Shown here one piece after another: positions 62,518 through 64,000 of a DNA stretch of 64,000 bases. The stretch is from DATNBU01 sp964476185 (lineage in GTDB: Bacteria > Desulfobacterota > Binatia > UBA1149 > CAITLU01): contig CAYYZO010000010.1 of assembly GCA_964476185.1 (NCBI GenBank), forward strand, positions 11,496-75,495. Direction: 5' to 3'. Under the pieces are notes generated by a model. That model did no database searches. It was not told the origin of the DNA and saw only the letters and a list, made by a program, of their open reading frames with translations. The stretch's first letter is position 1; each line of letters opens with the position of its first letter. Position numbers and translations under genes: made by a program.

Positions 62518-63345
62518 ATGATCGCCGCCGCCAATAGTGTACTGCCCGGGTTTCGCCTGAGCCTGGGGTTCGCGCTCACCTACCTCAGCCTGCTCGTGCT
62601 GCTGCCGCTGGCCGCCTGCTTCGTGAAGGCGGGATCGATCCCGCTCGAGCAGTTCGTCTCCGCGGTCTGGTCGCCGCGCGCGCAAGCCGCGTACACGCTC
62701 ACCATCGGCACCTCGCTCGTGGCCGCCGCGGTGAGCGTACCGCTCGGCGTGCTCGTCGCCTGGGTGCTGGTGCGCTACGACTTTCCCGGACGCCGCTTCC
62801 TCGACGCGCTCGTGGACCTGCCCTTCGCGCTGCCGACGGCCGTCGCGGGCCTCGTCTACTCGAGCCTCTACGTCGAGAACGGCTGGATCGGTCGATGGCT
62901 CGTGCCGCTCGGCATCCACGGCGCGTACTCGCGCCTGGCGATCGTGCTCGTGCTGCTGTTCATCGGCCTGCCGTTCGTCGTGCGCACGGTGCAGCCGATC
63001 CTCGAGGACTTCGACGCGGAGATGGAAGAGGCCTCGGCCTGCCTCGGGGCGTCGCGGCTGCAGACGTTCGTGCGCGTGATCGCGCCGACGCTGCTGCCGG
63101 CCGTCACGACGGGATTCGCCCTCGCGTTCGCGCGCGGGCTCGGCGAGTACGGTTCGGTCGTCTTCGTGTCCGGGAACATCCCGTTCAAGACCGAGATCGC
63201 GCCGGTCCTCATCGTCTCGGCGCTCGAGAGCTTCCGATACGCCGAGGCCGCCGCCATCGCGGTCGTGCTGATGGCGATCTCGCTGTCGATGCTGGTGCTG
63301 ATCAACGTGATCGAGAAATGGAGCAGGAAGGAGACGGTACGATGA
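62518..63345 (+). CDS. cysT: Sulfate ABC transporter permease CysT
   Basis: A 275-residue inner-membrane permease with about six helices. PFALPTAVAGLVYSSLY and EEASACLGASRLQTFVRVIAPTLLPAVTTGFALAFARGLGEYGSVVFVSGN (the EAA loop that docks on CysA) are diagnostic of CysT. It lies 26 bases after sbp. The stop overlaps the cysW start (ATGA at 63342-63345). Confidence 0.95.
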   Translation: MIAAANSVLPGFRLSLGFALTYLSLLVLLPLAACFVKAGSIPLEQFVSAVWSPRAQAAYTLTIGTSLVAAAVSVPLGVLVAWVLVRYDFPGRRFLDALVDLPFALPTAVAGLVYSSLYVENGWIGRWLVPLGIHGAYSRLAIVLVLLFIGLPFVVRTVQPILEDFDAEMEEASACLGASRLQTFVRVIAPTLLPAVTTGFALAFARGLGEYGSVVFVSGNIPFKTEIAPVLIVSALESFRYAEAAAIAVVLMAISLSMLVLINVIEKWSRKETVR

Positions 63346-64000
63346 GTGCGAATGCAGGATCCCTGGCCTCAGCCGCGCGTCGCGGCCCCCGACAGGCGGG
63401 ACAGGACCCGGCGCTGGTGCGCTGGCCTCTCACGATCGCCGCGCTGGTCGTCCTCGGCTGGCTGATCGTCCTCCCCGTCACCAACGTGTTCTGGGAGGCG
63501 CTGAAGGGCGGCCCGGCCGCCTATTGGCAGAAGCTGTCCGGCGACGCGGACACGCTCGCTGCGATCCGGCTGACGCTGACCGTGGCGCCCGTCGCGGTCG
63601 CGCTGAACGTCGCGTTCGGCATCGCCGCCGCCTGGGCCATCGCACGCTTCCGGTTCCCGGGCCGTTCGCTGCTGCTCTCGCTGGTCGACCTGCCGTTCGC
63701 GATATCGCCGGTCGTCGCCGGGCTGATCTTCGTGCTGATCTTCGGGCTCCAGGGCCTCTTCGGGCCGTGGCTTCGCGAGCACGACATCAAGATCCTGTTC
63801 GCGACGCCCGGCCTGATCCTGGTGACGGCGTTCGTGACGATGCCGTTCGTCGCGCGGGAACTGATCCCGCTGATGGAAGCGATCGGCGACGAGGAGGAAA
63901 CGGCGGCCGTCAGCCTCGGCGCGCGCACGTGGCACCTGCTGAGCCGCGTGACGCTCCCGAACATCAAGTGGGGCCTGCTCTACGGCGTCATCCTCTGCAA
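63342..64000 (+). CDS. cysW: Sulfate ABC transporter permease CysW (cut by window end)
   Basis: The first 219 residues of CysW: membrane helices, PFAISPVVAGLIFVLIFGLQG and the start of the EAA loop EEETAAVSLGARTWHLLSRVTLPNIKWGLLYG. It pairs with CysT to form the channel. The gene runs off the right edge and is not broken as far as seen. Confidence 0.93.
   Translation, partial: MSANAGSLASAARRGPRQAGQDPALVRWPLTIAALVVLGWLIVLPVTNVFWEALKGGPAAYWQKLSGDADTLAAIRLTLTVAPVAVALNVAFGIAAAWAIARFRFPGRSLLLSLVDLPFAISPVVAGLIFVLIFGLQGLFGPWLREHDIKILFATPGLILVTAFVTMPFVARELIPLMEAIGDEEETAAVSLGARTWHLLSRVTLPNIKWGLLYGVILC

Overview
This window is a 64 kb piece of a high-GC bacterial scaffold with three 100-N assembly gaps (5605-5704, 13070-13169, 53500-53599), so it is very probably a metagenome-assembled genome. 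The gene content suggests an uncultured deltaproteobacterial-type lineage, most likely near Candidatus Binatota/Binatia. The reasons are secreted proteins with CGDG...CDDGN and ETDVDCGG cysteine-rich repeats, a DHLQCYK-type N-terminal domain, a Thr/Ser-only linker, and many SDRs, luciferase-like monooxygenases and Rieske oxygenases. The taxonomic call is inference. I saw no rRNA, tRNA, CRISPR array or complete insertion sequence.

Layout. 0.3-8.5 kb: a coupled operon of a small secreted protein, a giant SpvB/FG-GAP/RHS protein with a hydrolase-like variable C-terminus, and a TPR lipoprotein. 8.6-17.4 kb: thiol peroxidase, a sialidase-like Cys-rich secreted protein, an orphan MNT nucleotidyltransferase broken by an artefactual gap, a serine hydrolase, a long RluA-type pseudouridine synthase and a second Cys-rich secreted protein. 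17.5-24.7 kb: a membrane protein with an internal duplication, a GFA-GNAT fusion, OpgG, and an operon of a BadI/MenB-type crotonase, an MFS transporter and a two-domain unknown. 24.9-30.1 kb: an SDR divergent from an operon of a KshA-like Rieske oxygenase, a KstD-like Tat flavoprotein, a catalytically degenerate alpha/beta hydrolase and a haem-carrying Reeler-like protein. 30.3-42.5 kb: mostly housekeeping (Uma2 nuclease, NAD kinase, DsbA-like isomerase, SDRs, MtgA, cytochromes, porin, carbonic anhydrase) and one MITE-like inverted repeat.

42.6-58.5 kb: a dense catabolic region. It has three luciferase-like oxidoreductases, an O-methyltransferase, a seven-gene operon (SnoaL-like, homogentisate-dioxygenase-like, alpha/beta hydrolase, VOC, LLM monooxygenase, cyclase, TrmO-like), a TetR regulator, SDRs, an amidohydrolase, an acyl-CoA ligase and a second KshA-like Rieske oxygenase. 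A 14-bp palindromic motif fitting TNNAACNNGTTNNA, the form published for the TetR-family steroid regulator KstR, precedes both Rieske genes, and a near copy lies in the divergent promoter region at 44.4 kb. This suggests one regulon linking distant catabolic operons for a steroid or other polycyclic substrate. 58.6-64 kb: a lipoprotein hydrolase, then a sigma-54 activator divergent from a sulfate ABC transporter operon (sbp-cysT-cysW, the last cut by the window end), with a sigma-54-like promoter and three palindromes between them.
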